From contig NZ_BDBD01000013.1 in assembly GCF_001612805.1 (NCBI RefSeq), positions 1 through 64,000 on the forward strand: a stretch of DNA of 64,000 nt. The letters run 5' to 3'. The stretch is from Nocardia coubleae NBRC 108252 (GTDB lineage: Bacteria; Actinomycetota; Actinomycetes; Mycobacteriales; Mycobacteriaceae). The notes beneath the pieces were generated by a model that was not told the origin of the DNA, ran no database searches, and saw only the letters and a program-made list of their open reading frames with translations. Position numbers and translations under genes: made by a program. Of this stretch, positions 53,417 through 63,102 are shown piece by piece. The number at the start of each line of letters is the position of its first letter. Position 1 is the first letter of the stretch.

Positions 53417-54466
53417 ATGGAAGCCTCGAAGATCGGCAGGCCCGGTGTGTTGGGCGGGATCGTCCCCGCTGCCCCCAGGGTCACCACCAGTCCGAAGGCG
53501 GCGGGAATCGTCGTCAACTCCGGGCGGACGAGCACCGCGTCGCGCGTGCTGATGGGTGCCTGCGTCGGCGTCGTCGGACCGCTGCTGCGCACCGTCCCCA
53601 TCAACCGGACAACCATCCCCATCGGCGGAATCGCCGTCGACCTGCTCGCGCGCCTGCGTCCCGAACCGACGGGCATCGAGCGCGAACAGATCCAGCTCGA
53701 CGGATTCAAGATGGAGATGATCCGTCCCGCGGGCGCCTCGCGGGCGCTGCGTCACGGCGCGCTGCTGTATCTGCACGGTGGCGGCTTCGCCGTCTGCGGA
53801 TTGTCGACCCATCGGGCCGTCGCCGCCGGGCTGGCCAGGCGGACCGGGCTGCCGGTGGTCAATGTGGAATACCGTCAGCTGCCCGGTTCGATCGACGCCG
53901 CCATCGACGACTGCGTCCTGGCCTACCGCTGGCTGCTGCGCCACGGCGCCGACCCGGGCCGCATCGTCTTCGCCGGTGACTCGGCGGGTGGGTTCCTCAC
54001 CTTCGCCACCGCGCTGCGCGCCCGCGACATCGGATTGCCGTTGCCCGCCGGTCTGGTCGGCCTGAGTCCGCTGCTCGATCTGGACTACCGGGCGAAGAAG
54101 GACTACGTGAATGTGCGCCGCGACGCCTACATTCCGCTGGCCGGGCTGGAGGCCGTGGTCCGCCTCGGCGCCGAGCACGAGGGTCCGCTCGACGCGAAGC
54201 TCTCGCCGGTCAACGCCGATCTGGCCGGGTTGCCCCCGGTACTGCTGATCGCGGCCGAAGACGAATTGCTGCGCTACGACTGCGAACTCATGGCCCATCG
54301 GCTCGGTGCGGCGGGTGTGCCGCACACACTCGAGCTGTGGCGGGGCCAGGTGCACGCCTTCATGAGCATCCTGCCGGACATGCCGGAGAGTCGTTCGGCG
54401 CTCGGACGGGTCGCCAAGTTCGTGCGGGAAGCGGTGGCGCCCGCCGAACGTGCCCGCACCGCCTGA
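53417..54466 (+). CDS. alpha/beta hydrolase of the hormone-sensitive lipase family
   Basis: This 349-residue esterase or lipase has the HSL signatures: the oxyanion motif YLHGGGFAV, the nucleophile elbow GDSAGGFL with Ser189, an acid in AAEDELL and a His in GQVHAFM. The N-terminal 70 residues include a hydrophobic stretch (MGACVGVVGPLL) that may associate with the membrane. The family in mycobacteria includes Lip enzymes of neutral lipid turnover, but the substrate is not known. GAGGTAGG precedes the ATG. It is divergent from rmlA and ends at a terminator. Confidence 0.85.
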   Translation: MEASKIGRPGVLGGIVPAAPRVTTSPKAAGIVVNSGRTSTASRVLMGACVGVVGPLLRTVPINRTTIPIGGIAVDLLARLRPEPTGIEREQIQLDGFKMEMIRPAGASRALRHGALLYLHGGGFAVCGLSTHRAVAAGLARRTGLPVVNVEYRQLPGSIDAAIDDCVLAYRWLLRHGADPGRIVFAGDSAGGFLTFATALRARDIGLPLPAGLVGLSPLLDLDYRAKKDYVNVRRDAYIPLAGLEAVVRLGAEHEGPLDAKLSPVNADLAGLPPVLLIAAEDELLRYDCELMAHRLGAAGVPHTLELWRGQVHAFMSILPDMPESRSALGRVAKFVREAVAPAERARTA

Positions 54467-54478
54467 CCTCGAAACGAC

Positions 54479-54520
54479 AGGTGCCCCGCCGCAACTCTTT
54501 CGAGTCGCAGCGGGGCACCT
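54479..54520. terminator. terminator after the hydrolase gene
   Basis: An 11-base stem AGGTGCCCCGC (54479-54489) pairs with GCGGGGCACCT (54510-54520). It lies between convergent genes and probably serves both. Confidence 0.75.
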
Positions 54521-54580
54521 GGCGTACCTGCTCGCGAATGCGCTTACGCGAGTGCGGTTATCGCACGTTCCGAACCGGAA

Positions 54581-55282
54581 TTACTTGGCCGGCGGGGTGA
54601 ACGGCGAGGTGACGGTGGCGAAGTACTGGATCGCCGCACCGATGGCGACCGGAGCGGTGATGAACAGCTGACCGGCCAGCACACCGAGGAAGCCGACAGC
54701 GGCGGCACCGGCGATGCAGCCGGCCAGCGGGCCCGCGCCGAACAGGGCAAGGAGGGCGCCGGTCAGGACCAGGCCGGCACCGGCACCGGCGATGCAGCCG
54801 ACAGCCGCGCCACCGAGGCCACCGACGAGGGCACCCATGGTGGCGCCGACGGAGATGGTGTCCTTCAGACGGTTGAACGCCGCGACCTCACGGTCGTACT
54901 CGGTCTTCCAGGGCGCCTGCGCCTCGTAAGGCAGGGCGACCGGCTTGTAGACGGCCTTGGCCGGGTCCATCACCGGGGTCAGGGTGGCGGTGTTGCCGGA
55001 GATCTCGGCCACGATCGGGAGCTCGTGCTCTTCGATGCGGAACGCCAGCGGGGTGCCCGCGACGACGGTGCCGTCGGCCGCCTTGATCTTCAGGACATTG
55101 TCCTCGACGACCATCGAGCCGGCATCGGTGGTGACGACGGCCTTCGAGTCCTCGACGATTTCGGCGGTGTAGTTGATCGGGGCAGCGGCGGCCGGGGCCT
55201 CTTCGGCGTGCGCGGTGCCGGCGGCGACGCCCATGGCAGCGATCAGCAGCGCCGAAGTGGCGGCGAATTTCCTCATCAGCAT
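54581..55282 (-). CDS. secreted protein with glycine-zipper C-terminal half
   Basis: The 233-residue precursor has a signal peptide (cleavage near AHA-EE). A soluble domain (about 35-135) precedes a hydrophobic Gly/Ala-rich region (about 145-215) with repeated small-residue spacing such as GATMGALVGGLGGAAVGCIAG, the glycine-zipper pattern of membrane-inserting or oligomerising proteins. Two Cys lie in that region, in similar GCIAGA settings. The ATG at 55282 has GAGG ten bases upstream; an ATG two codons later is possible. It looks like an exported envelope protein, but the family is not named by me. Confidence 0.65.
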   Translation of the reverse strand: MLMRKFAATSALLIAAMGVAAGTAHAEEAPAAAAPINYTAEIVEDSKAVVTTDAGSMVVEDNVLKIKAADGTVVAGTPLAFRIEEHELPIVAEISGNTATLTPVMDPAKAVYKPVALPYEAQAPWKTEYDREVAAFNRLKDTISVGATMGALVGGLGGAAVGCIAGAGAGLVLTGALLALFGAGPLAGCIAGAAAVGFLGVLAGQLFITAPVAIGAAIQYFATVTSPFTPPAK

Positions 55283-56590
<1,308 letters not shown>

Positions 56591-56595
56591 CGGAC

Positions 56596-56636
56596 TACAC
56601 CGTCGTCCGCGGGGGTCAGCCCCAGACGACGGTGTA
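56596..56636. terminator. terminator between rmlB and the DUF2142 gene
   Basis: TACACCGTCGTC (56596-56607) pairs with GACGACGGTGTA (56625-56636). The right arm is inside the last codons of the convergent DUF2142 gene. Confidence 0.65.
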
Positions 56637-58133
56637 ATACGTTGCGGCAGCGGCGATCAGCGCGATCAGCGACGCGCAGGCCACGGTGAGTCCCGGCCCG
56701 CGGGTCGGGACGACACCGTCGGCATCGCGCAGCCGCAGCGGGACCGAGCGGATCACCACCGCGATACCGAGGATGGCCAGCGGCACGAAGTACCTGCCCT
56801 GTACGCCGTCGATGATGTAGTAGTCCACCGGTGTGAACGACATGTACAGCGTCACGTAGACCATCGCCACGCTGGCGAGCACCGTCGCCGCGACGATCAG
56901 GGTGCGGCGCAGCGTGCTGGTCAGCATGTCGGCGATGCCGAAGCTCACCGCGAACGCGATCAGGCAGGCCAGCATCGTCAGCGCGGGCGCGTCGACGTAG
57001 GCGAAGCCCAGTTCACCGAAGAACTGGTTGAACCAGCGGTGATCGCGCAGGGCGATGCTCTCGCCGAAGGTGTGTACGAACTGCAGCGGGTCGCCGAGGA
57101 TCCCGCGCAGCTGATCACCGGGACGCACCTGACCCCACTGGTGCGGCGGGCGCATCAGGCTCATGCCGTCGCCGGTCGGTGCGGCGATCTTGGTCCAGAC
57201 CAGGAACAGCGTGCCACCGGTGATCGCGAATACCCACGGCAGCACCTTCAGCTTGCCGGTGAAACCGAGGCGTTCGGCGGGCACGACCACGATCAGCATG
57301 GCCAGCAGCACGTAGGCGGGTTTGCTCAGCGGCAGCGCGATCGTGGCGGCCAGCAGGGCGGCGGTCTCGGGCTTGCTCAGCCGGTCACCGATGAACAGCG
57401 CCTTCACCAGCAGCGCCGACACCAGAATGGCCAGCGCGTTGGTGAGCGTGTCGGCGGTGACGGTGCCCGCCTGGAACAGCGCGATCGGCAGCACGGCCAC
57501 GGTGAACACCAGCCACTGGCTGCGCCGCTGCCGCAGGGCGTAGAGCCCGAACCCGACCACCGCGAGGTAGGCCGCCAACCCGGCCAGGCGGGTGAGCAGG
57601 TACATCCCGCCGATGTTCAGGCCGAGCGCCTCGCCTGCCCGGATGCCGACGGCGGCAGGCACATACGGCACGGGGGAGTAGGCGGCGGTGTTGGTGAACC
57701 ACATCGGCCGGGTCGCCGAGGAGATGTCGGCACCGGCGAGCCGGTCGTAGGCGCCGGGGTCGGCGACCATCGCGCCCGGTTCCTCGGGGTTGTCGTTGTA
57801 GTCGCGGAACGCGTAGCCCATGAGCTCGTCGATGCTCACCGGGATCTGCCCGCCGTAGGCGACACCACGATCGTCGTGGATGCGCTGCGGGAACACCCCG
57901 CCGTGCGCCACCTGGTAGGCGCGGCCGAACTGGGTGATCTCGTCGTGGCCCCAGAACGCGGGGGTGAGCACGGCGAACAGCGCGCCGAACACCGTCGCGA
58001 GCACGGCGAACGCCACCGTCGCGGCGCCGAACCGGCCGGTCAGGGAACGGACCGGGGCGGGCAGGCGGTCTTTGCGTTCGGTCGCGGGTACCTGTTCGGC
58101 GGCGACGGTTTCCGGTTCGACGGTGCTGGTCAC
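56616..58133 (-). CDS. DUF2142 polytopic membrane protein, GT-C-like
   Basis: The 505-residue protein has about 11 helices and the DUF2142 features: an acidic first outer loop (FWGHDEITQFGRAYQVAHGG), a long extracytoplasmic loop, and VQGRYFVPLAILG near the C-terminus. The layout, with an acidic pair after the first helix, resembles GT-C glycosyltransferases that use polyprenyl-phosphate sugars. The GTG start overlaps the stop of the upstream GT2 gene (GTGA), so the two are translated together. With GT2 and GtrA it could act as the final transferase of a lipid-linked sugar pathway; this is an inference. Confidence 0.75.
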   Translation of the reverse strand: MTSTVEPETVAAEQVPATERKDRLPAPVRSLTGRFGAATVAFAVLATVFGALFAVLTPAFWGHDEITQFGRAYQVAHGGVFPQRIHDDRGVAYGGQIPVSIDELMGYAFRDYNDNPEEPGAMVADPGAYDRLAGADISSATRPMWFTNTAAYSPVPYVPAAVGIRAGEALGLNIGGMYLLTRLAGLAAYLAVVGFGLYALRQRRSQWLVFTVAVLPIALFQAGTVTADTLTNALAILVSALLVKALFIGDRLSKPETAALLAATIALPLSKPAYVLLAMLIVVVPAERLGFTGKLKVLPWVFAITGGTLFLVWTKIAAPTGDGMSLMRPPHQWGQVRPGDQLRGILGDPLQFVHTFGESIALRDHRWFNQFFGELGFAYVDAPALTMLACLIAFAVSFGIADMLTSTLRRTLIVAATVLASVAMVYVTLYMSFTPVDYYIIDGVQGRYFVPLAILGIAVVIRSVPLRLRDADGVVPTRGPGLTVACASLIALIAAAATYYTVVWG

Positions 58134-59095
58134 CGACGGTCTCCGGCCGCGATGTCCGTGCTCTCGCCGACGGCCGAATACCGCAGATACACCAGCCGCG
58201 CCGCTTCGTGCCGCGACCGGCGGATGCCGTCCAGAATCAGCCCAGCGGTCCAGGCCAGGCAGCCGAGCAGCATCAGCGTGAACGCGAAGAACAGCGTCGG
58301 GAACCGCGCCACCTCATGGGTGTTGTAGAACTCGATCACGATCGGCACGGTGAGGATCACCGAGAACAGCAGGGCCAACGTGCCGAACAGACCGTAGAAG
58401 GCGACCGGGCGTTCGTGCCTGGCCAGGCCGAGGATCAGCGCGAGGATCTTGGTGCCGTCGCGGTAGGTGCGCAGCTTCGATTCGCTGCCCGCGGGGCGAT
58501 CGCGGAAACCCACCTGCACCGCGGTCTGCGGAACCCGCAGGTGCAGCGAGTGCACGGTCAGTTCGGTCTCGATCTCGAACTCGCGGGAGACGGCGGGGAA
58601 GCTCTTGACGAAGCGGCGCGAGAACACCCGGAAGCCGCTCAGCATGTCTTCGACATTGTCGCCGAACACCTTGCCGACCACGCCGTTGAGCACCTTGTTG
58701 CCGGTCTCGTGCCCGGACCGGTAGGCGTTGGTGTCCTCGTCCTGCTTGCGCACACCGAGCACGTGATCGTAGGGGCCCTCGAGCAGGGTCTTGATCATCA
58801 GCGGCGCGGCCGACGCCTCGTAGGTGTCGTCGCCGTCGATCATCAGGTAGACGTCGGCCTCGATATCGGCGAAGGCGCGGCGAACCACATTGCCCTTGCC
58901 CTTGGTGTTCTCGTAGCGCACGATCGCCCCGGCCTCACGGGCGCATTCGGCGGTGCGGTCGGTGCTCAGGTTGTCGTAGACGTAGACGACGATCCCCGGC
59001 ACGGCGGCCTTCAGGTCGGCGACGACCTTGGCGACCGCGGCCTCTTCGTTGTGGCAGGGGACCACGGCGGCAATGCGAAGCTCGGTGGAGTCCAC
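58130..59095 (-). CDS. GT2 glycosyltransferase with two C-terminal helices
   Basis: The 321-residue product has the GT2 fold (VVPCHNEEAAVAKVVADL, the MIDGDDTYE acidic motif, LSGFRVFSRRFVKSFP) and two C-terminal hydrophobic helices (about 240-262 and 276-300). This matches polyprenyl-phosphate sugar synthases such as GtrB and dolichol-phosphate mannose synthases, which make the lipid-linked donor on the inner face. The sugar is unknown. GTG 59095 is chosen for the GAGGA nine bases upstream; a TTG at 59104 is an alternative. It is divergent from a gtrA gene and coupled to the DUF2142 gene. Confidence 0.82.
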   Translation of the reverse strand: MDSTELRIAAVVPCHNEEAAVAKVVADLKAAVPGIVVYVYDNLSTDRTAECAREAGAIVRYENTKGKGNVVRRAFADIEADVYLMIDGDDTYEASAAPLMIKTLLEGPYDHVLGVRKQDEDTNAYRSGHETGNKVLNGVVGKVFGDNVEDMLSGFRVFSRRFVKSFPAVSREFEIETELTVHSLHLRVPQTAVQVGFRDRPAGSESKLRTYRDGTKILALILGLARHERPVAFYGLFGTLALLFSVILTVPIVIEFYNTHEVARFPTLFFAFTLMLLGCLAWTAGLILDGIRRSRHEAARLVYLRYSAVGESTDIAAGDRR

Positions 59096-59211
59096 CCGGG
59101 TCAATCCTCAGATGTAGGCATTAAAAGGGTCACCGGGAGGGTACACAGCACAGGTCTTCGGCGCTCATCCGGTTCGCCGAGCGTAACTCGGGGACACGCC
59201 GGTCCTCGGTG

Positions 59212-59217
59212 TACCGT
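59212..59217 (+). promoter_or_regulatory. -10 hexamer TACCGT of the second gtrA
   Basis: TACCGT, six bases before GTG 59224. Confidence 0.5.
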
Positions 59218-59223
59218 CGGCCC

Positions 59224-59754
59224 GTGTCCCACCCTGATCTATCCGAGCCCGCCCCCGCTTCGCTGCTGACGAAGGTGACGACGGCGTTGCGGCAGGGGGC
59301 GGCGTTCCTCGTCGTCGGCGCGGTCGGTTTCCTCGTCGACGCCGGTACGTACAACCTGCTGGTGTTCTGGGGCGGCGGATTGTCGCTGTCGGAAGGTGTG
59401 CTCTATCACTCCCCGCTCACCGCGAAAGTCGTCGCGATCGTGGTGGCGACGGTGGTCACCTACTTCGGCAACAAGTGGTGGACCTTCGCGCACAAGAAGT
59501 CCGGCAGCGCGGGTCGCGAATACCTGTTGTACGCGTTGGTGAATGTCGTGGCGATCGGCCTGCAACTGGGCTGCCTCGGCTTTTCCCGCTATGTGCTGGA
59601 CCTGTCGTCACCGCTGTCGGACAACATTTCCGCGACCGTCATCGGCCAGACGCTTGCTGTCATATTCCGTTATTGGGCCTACGACAAATTCGTGTTCACC
59701 GGTGCCGAGGCAACCGGTGAGCAACACGCGCGGGGTGCTGTTACCCCTCACTGA
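59224..59754 (+). CDS. GtrA-family membrane protein (second copy)
   Basis: This 176-residue GtrA-family protein has four helices (about 25-48, 65-85, 100-120 and 133-152) and the family motif VVTYFGNKWWTF. It is separate from the dprE1-linked GtrA at 44.0 kb and only distantly similar. Being divergent from a GT2 gene followed by DUF2142, it probably flips the lipid-linked sugar made by the GT2. The GTG start is supported by a leaderless hexamer; an ATG-like upstream frame to 59209 is not needed. The GlfT2-like gene follows after 110 bases. Confidence 0.8.
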   Translation: MSHPDLSEPAPASLLTKVTTALRQGAAFLVVGAVGFLVDAGTYNLLVFWGGGLSLSEGVLYHSPLTAKVVAIVVATVVTYFGNKWWTFAHKKSGSAGREYLLYALVNVVAIGLQLGCLGFSRYVLDLSSPLSDNISATVIGQTLAVIFRYWAYDKFVFTGAEATGEQHARGAVTPH

Positions 59755-59864
59755 CGGCGCCCGGCGCGGCGGTGATTGATATCCTCACCCCGCCCGCCGC
59801 GCCGCCCTTTCCTTACGTGACTGCTTGCGTCGGCGCAGTCGATACCGAGAATTTCGAGGACTTC

Positions 59865-61763
59865 ATGGAGCAGTCGGCTACTCGAGTCGTGACCGAATCG
59901 AACGAACGGCACGAGGCCGCACCCGCGTCACTGCGTGGTGAACACTCGGCACCCGAACGCTTGGTCCTGGCCAGGGGCATTTTCACCGGCCCGTCGGCCC
60001 GGGTGAGCGACGAGCTCTACGCCGTGGTCAAGGGCGGTGCCGCCATCCGCGAGCGCCTGTCGCTGCACCTGCCCAAGGGCGCGACCGCGCACACCAACAC
60101 CTACTTCGGCCGCTTCGCCGCCAGCTACTGGCAGCGCTGGACCACCGTCACCGAGGTGACCGCCACGGCCAACCTGCGGGTGGGACACAAGGCCAATGTG
60201 CGCCTGGTCGCCTCCGATATCGCCGGCCACCGCCGCATCGTCGCCTCACTCGTGGCGACCAGCAGCGGGTTCGTGAGCCTGTCCGCGCCGCTGGATCAGT
60301 ACGTCGACGGTGGCGCGCTGTGGCTCGAGTTCGACGCGCTCGGCGGCGAACTCGACATCACCGAGCTCACCTGGACCGCCAAGGCGCCCGAGACGGTTCG
60401 CCCGGTCGCCATCGCGATCTGCACCTTCAACCGGGCCGAGGACTGCGCCCACACCGTCGCCGCGCTGGCCTCGGACCCCACGGTGCTGGCCGCCATCGAT
60501 GCCGTCTACGTCGTGGACCAGGGGACCGACCCGGTCGAGAACCGGCCGCTGTTCCAGCAGGTCCGCCCCGATTTCGGCGACAAGCTGCGCTACATCCGTC
60601 AGCCCAATCTCGGTGGCGCTGGCGGCTTCACCCGTGGGCTGTACGAGGTGTCGGCGGCCAACGAGCATGCCGACGTCATCCTGATGGACGACGACATCCT
60701 CTGCGAGCCCGAGACGGTCCTTCGCCTGCAGGCCTTCGCGAACCTGACCGTCGAGCCGACACTGGTCGGCGCGCAGATGCTGTTCCTGCTCAACCCCGAC
60801 TACCTCAACGTGGGCGCCGAGGACGTGCGCCTGGGCGAGCTCAAGCACGGGCAGAAGGTCCCCAAGGCGCTGCGCAACACCTCCATGCTCAAGAAGAACC
60901 AGGAGCGCCGCGTCGACGCCGGCTACAACGCCTGGTGGACCTGCCTGATCCCGGCCGAGGTGGTGAAGAAGATCGGCCTTCCGGTCCCGATCTTCTTCCA
61001 GTGGGACGACGTCGAATACGGCATCCGGGCCCGCGAGCACGGTTTCGTCACCGTCACCCTGCCCAATGCCGCCGTCTGGCACGCCGACTTCTACTGGAAG
61101 GACTACGACGACTGGGCGCGCTACTTCTCCACGCGCAACTCGCTCATCGTCGGCGCCCTGCACACCGATCTCGACGGCAAGGCCATCACCAAGGACTTCT
61201 TCCGCTACATCGCCGAACACCTCGTCGGCATGCAGTACGGCCTGGTGCACACCACCCTGCAGGGCATCGAGGACTTCATGAAGGGTCCGAAGGTGTTGCG
61301 CGACGGCGGAATCGAGGCGCTGGCCGCGGCCCGCACCTCCCGCAACGACTACCCCGAGACCATCAAGCACCCCGCCGCGACCCCGCCGGTGAACTCCGCC
61401 GAGATCCAGGTGCGCCGGGCGAGCGGTGAGCCGAGCCGCATCACCCTCGTGCTCATCAAGCGCGCGATCATGCAGTGGACCGGGCGCACCCAGCACGGCC
61501 TGATCGGGGTCACCCGCGAGGACGCGCACTGGTGGCATGTGGGCCTGTTCGACCACGTGGTCGTCACCGACGCCTCCCAGTCGGGTGTCCGCGTGCGCCG
61601 CCGCGACAAGGAACGCGCCCGCGCCCTGCTCATCCGCACCTACCGCACGCTGCGCAAACTCCGCCGCGAACTCCCCAGGCTCCAGGCCGAATACCGCGCG
61701 GCGGTCCCCGAACTCACCAGCCGTGAGAACTGGGCCCGCCTCTACGGCATCGACCCCAGCTGA
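59865..61763 (+). CDS. GlfT2-like galactofuranosyltransferase, second copy
   Basis: The 632-residue protein has the same plan as GlfT2 at 3.2 kb: beta-sandwich N-terminus, GT-A domain and C-terminal helical domain. The active-site elements are intact at nearly identical positions: Asp275-277 (LMDDDILCE), WWTC, WDDVEYG with Asp381, Asp382 and Glu384, and His406. The N-terminal segment before residue 60 and the C-terminal third differ. ATG 59865 follows GAGGA. The product may extend a variant galactan or transfer galactofuranose to another acceptor; sequence alone cannot decide. Confidence 0.88.
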   Translation: MEQSATRVVTESNERHEAAPASLRGEHSAPERLVLARGIFTGPSARVSDELYAVVKGGAAIRERLSLHLPKGATAHTNTYFGRFAASYWQRWTTVTEVTATANLRVGHKANVRLVASDIAGHRRIVASLVATSSGFVSLSAPLDQYVDGGALWLEFDALGGELDITELTWTAKAPETVRPVAIAICTFNRAEDCAHTVAALASDPTVLAAIDAVYVVDQGTDPVENRPLFQQVRPDFGDKLRYIRQPNLGGAGGFTRGLYEVSAANEHADVILMDDDILCEPETVLRLQAFANLTVEPTLVGAQMLFLLNPDYLNVGAEDVRLGELKHGQKVPKALRNTSMLKKNQERRVDAGYNAWWTCLIPAEVVKKIGLPVPIFFQWDDVEYGIRAREHGFVTVTLPNAAVWHADFYWKDYDDWARYFSTRNSLIVGALHTDLDGKAITKDFFRYIAEHLVGMQYGLVHTTLQGIEDFMKGPKVLRDGGIEALAAARTSRNDYPETIKHPAATPPVNSAEIQVRRASGEPSRITLVLIKRAIMQWTGRTQHGLIGVTREDAHWWHVGLFDHVVVTDASQSGVRVRRRDKERARALLIRTYRTLRKLRRELPRLQAEYRAAVPELTSRENWARLYGIDPS

Positions 61764-61767
61764 CCGA

Positions 61768-61828
61768 GATCACCATGCGCTGGTGGCGGCATCGCCCGAG
61801 AGGCTTCCGCCACCAGCGCGTGGTGATC
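61768..61828. terminator. bidirectional terminator
   Basis: A 22-base stem with one mismatch (starting GATCACCA at 61768 and ending TGGTGATC at 61828) lies between the convergent GlfT2-like gene and rsgA. Confidence 0.8.
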
Positions 61829-61835
61829 GGCTAGG

Positions 61836-62867
61836 TCAGCGGTAGCCGCGTTCGCGGTACTGCTTGCGGTGTTGCTTGGCGATGGAGCGCCAGGCGCGTT
61901 CGCGTTCGGCGGCCAGGCGCTTGTCGGTGCGCGCGGCCATCCACTCGTTCTCCTTCGCCAGCTTGCGGTAGCTGGTGAGGCGGCGCTCGGTGATGGTGCC
62001 GTCGGCGATGCCCGCCTGGACCGCGCAGCCCGGTTCGGTCTCGTGCGCGCAGTCGGCGAAACGGCAATCAGCGGCGAGGGATTCGATGTCGCTGAAGGTC
62101 TTGCCGATACCGTCGGCGGCGTCGTAGAGACCGATACCACGTAGCCCCGGTGTGTCGATGAGGGTGCCGCCGCCGGGGAGCGGTCGCAGTTCCCGGTGGA
62201 CCGTTGTATGGCGGCCCTTGCCGTCGACCGCGCGAACGACATTGGTGGCGAACACTTCCGCGCCGAGCAGGGCGTTGGCCAGGGTCGACTTGCCCGCGCC
62301 GGACGGCCCGATCAAGGCAACCGTCCCGTGCAGCACGGCCGTGAGCACATCCAGCCCGGTCTCGGCGGCGGCGCTCACCGCGAGCACCGTCGCCCCCGGC
62401 GCGACCGCGCGCACCTCGTCGAGCGGAAGATGATCCGCCGCATCGGCTTTGGTGAGCACGACCACGGGTTGGGCATTGCTCTCCCAGGCGAGGGCGAGCA
62501 TGCGCTCGATCCGTCCCAGGTCGACGTCGCCGTCGGCGGCACTGCAGATCAGCACGGTGTCGACATTGGTGGCGAGCACTTGGGCGACCGAGCGCCCCGA
62601 CACCGACGATCGCATGATCGCCGAGCGGCGCGGAAGCAGCAGGCGCACAGTGCCTTCGGCATCGAGACCGACCCAGTCGCCGGTGCACAAGCCGGTGATG
62701 TCACGCGGACAGGCGGCACGAGACGGGCCGCCCGGTGCGACCACATCGCATTCGCTGCGATCCATCCGGACGATGCGTGCGGGCACGAGATCGCCGAGCA
62801 GCGGGAGATATTCGGAAGCTACGGCTTCGGTCCAGCCGTAAGGGACGAGCAGGTCGTAGTCGACCAT
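61836..62867 (-). CDS. rsgA: ribosome small subunit GTPase RsgA
   Basis: RsgA is the circularly permuted GTPase that helps mature the 30S subunit. The 343-residue product has the OB-type N-terminus, then the G motifs in permuted order: TKAD (G4), GPSGAGKST (G1) and DTPGLRG (G3). The C-terminal zinc site is present (CRFADCAHETEPGC, with Cys, Cys, His and Cys). The ATG at 62867 has GAAGGA upstream and fits the usual length; the longer frame upstream is not conserved-looking. It is unrelated to the envelope genes around it. Confidence 0.9.
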   Translation of the reverse strand: MVDYDLLVPYGWTEAVASEYLPLLGDLVPARIVRMDRSECDVVAPGGPSRAACPRDITGLCTGDWVGLDAEGTVRLLLPRRSAIMRSSVSGRSVAQVLATNVDTVLICSAADGDVDLGRIERMLALAWESNAQPVVVLTKADAADHLPLDEVRAVAPGATVLAVSAAAETGLDVLTAVLHGTVALIGPSGAGKSTLANALLGAEVFATNVVRAVDGKGRHTTVHRELRPLPGGGTLIDTPGLRGIGLYDAADGIGKTFSDIESLAADCRFADCAHETEPGCAVQAGIADGTITERRLTSYRKLAKENEWMAARTDKRLAAERERAWRSIAKQHRKQYRERGYR

Positions 62868-62892
62868 CGGTAGAAGTCCTTCGTCGGGCGCC

Positions 62893-62910
62893 GAGCCCGA
62901 CGTCGGGCTC
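62893..62910 (-). terminator. palindrome between the short frame and rsgA
   Basis: An 18-base perfect palindrome (GAGCCCGAC and its complement) can form a seven-base stem with a four-base loop 26 bases before the rsgA start. It may be a terminator, an attenuator or a protein site. Confidence 0.45.
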
Positions 62911-62995
62911 AGCGAGTAGAGGTGATGTCCGGAGCGGTCGGGGCGCCATCGCGCACCCCGGGCACGGCAATCCACACGTCTGTACTCACGGACAT
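62909..62995 (-). CDS. possible 28-residue peptide upstream of rsgA
   Basis: An ATG at 62995 after GGAGGTGT opens a 28-codon frame (MSVSTDVWIAVPGVRDG...TSTR) that stops just at the palindrome before rsgA. The ribosome binding site is strong but close to the start. It may be a real small protein or a leader for rsgA. No family is recognised, and chance cannot be excluded. Confidence 0.3.
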   Translation of the reverse strand: MSVSTDVWIAVPGVRDGAPTAPDITSTR

Positions 62996-63102
62996 ACACC
63001 TCCTCTCCAACGTTGCTCCTACTGTGCCGCATACCCGCGACACCGCACAACCGATTTATGCCGGCGAGCGCCCGATCGGCTCCCCGGTGGCATCGACGCA
63101 GG

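Noticed and set aside
56616..58133. Assignment of the DUF2142 protein as another Emb or Aft enzyme
   Set aside because: It lacks the C-terminal carbohydrate-binding domain and the DDGYIL motif of Emb and the AftA/AftB loop signatures.
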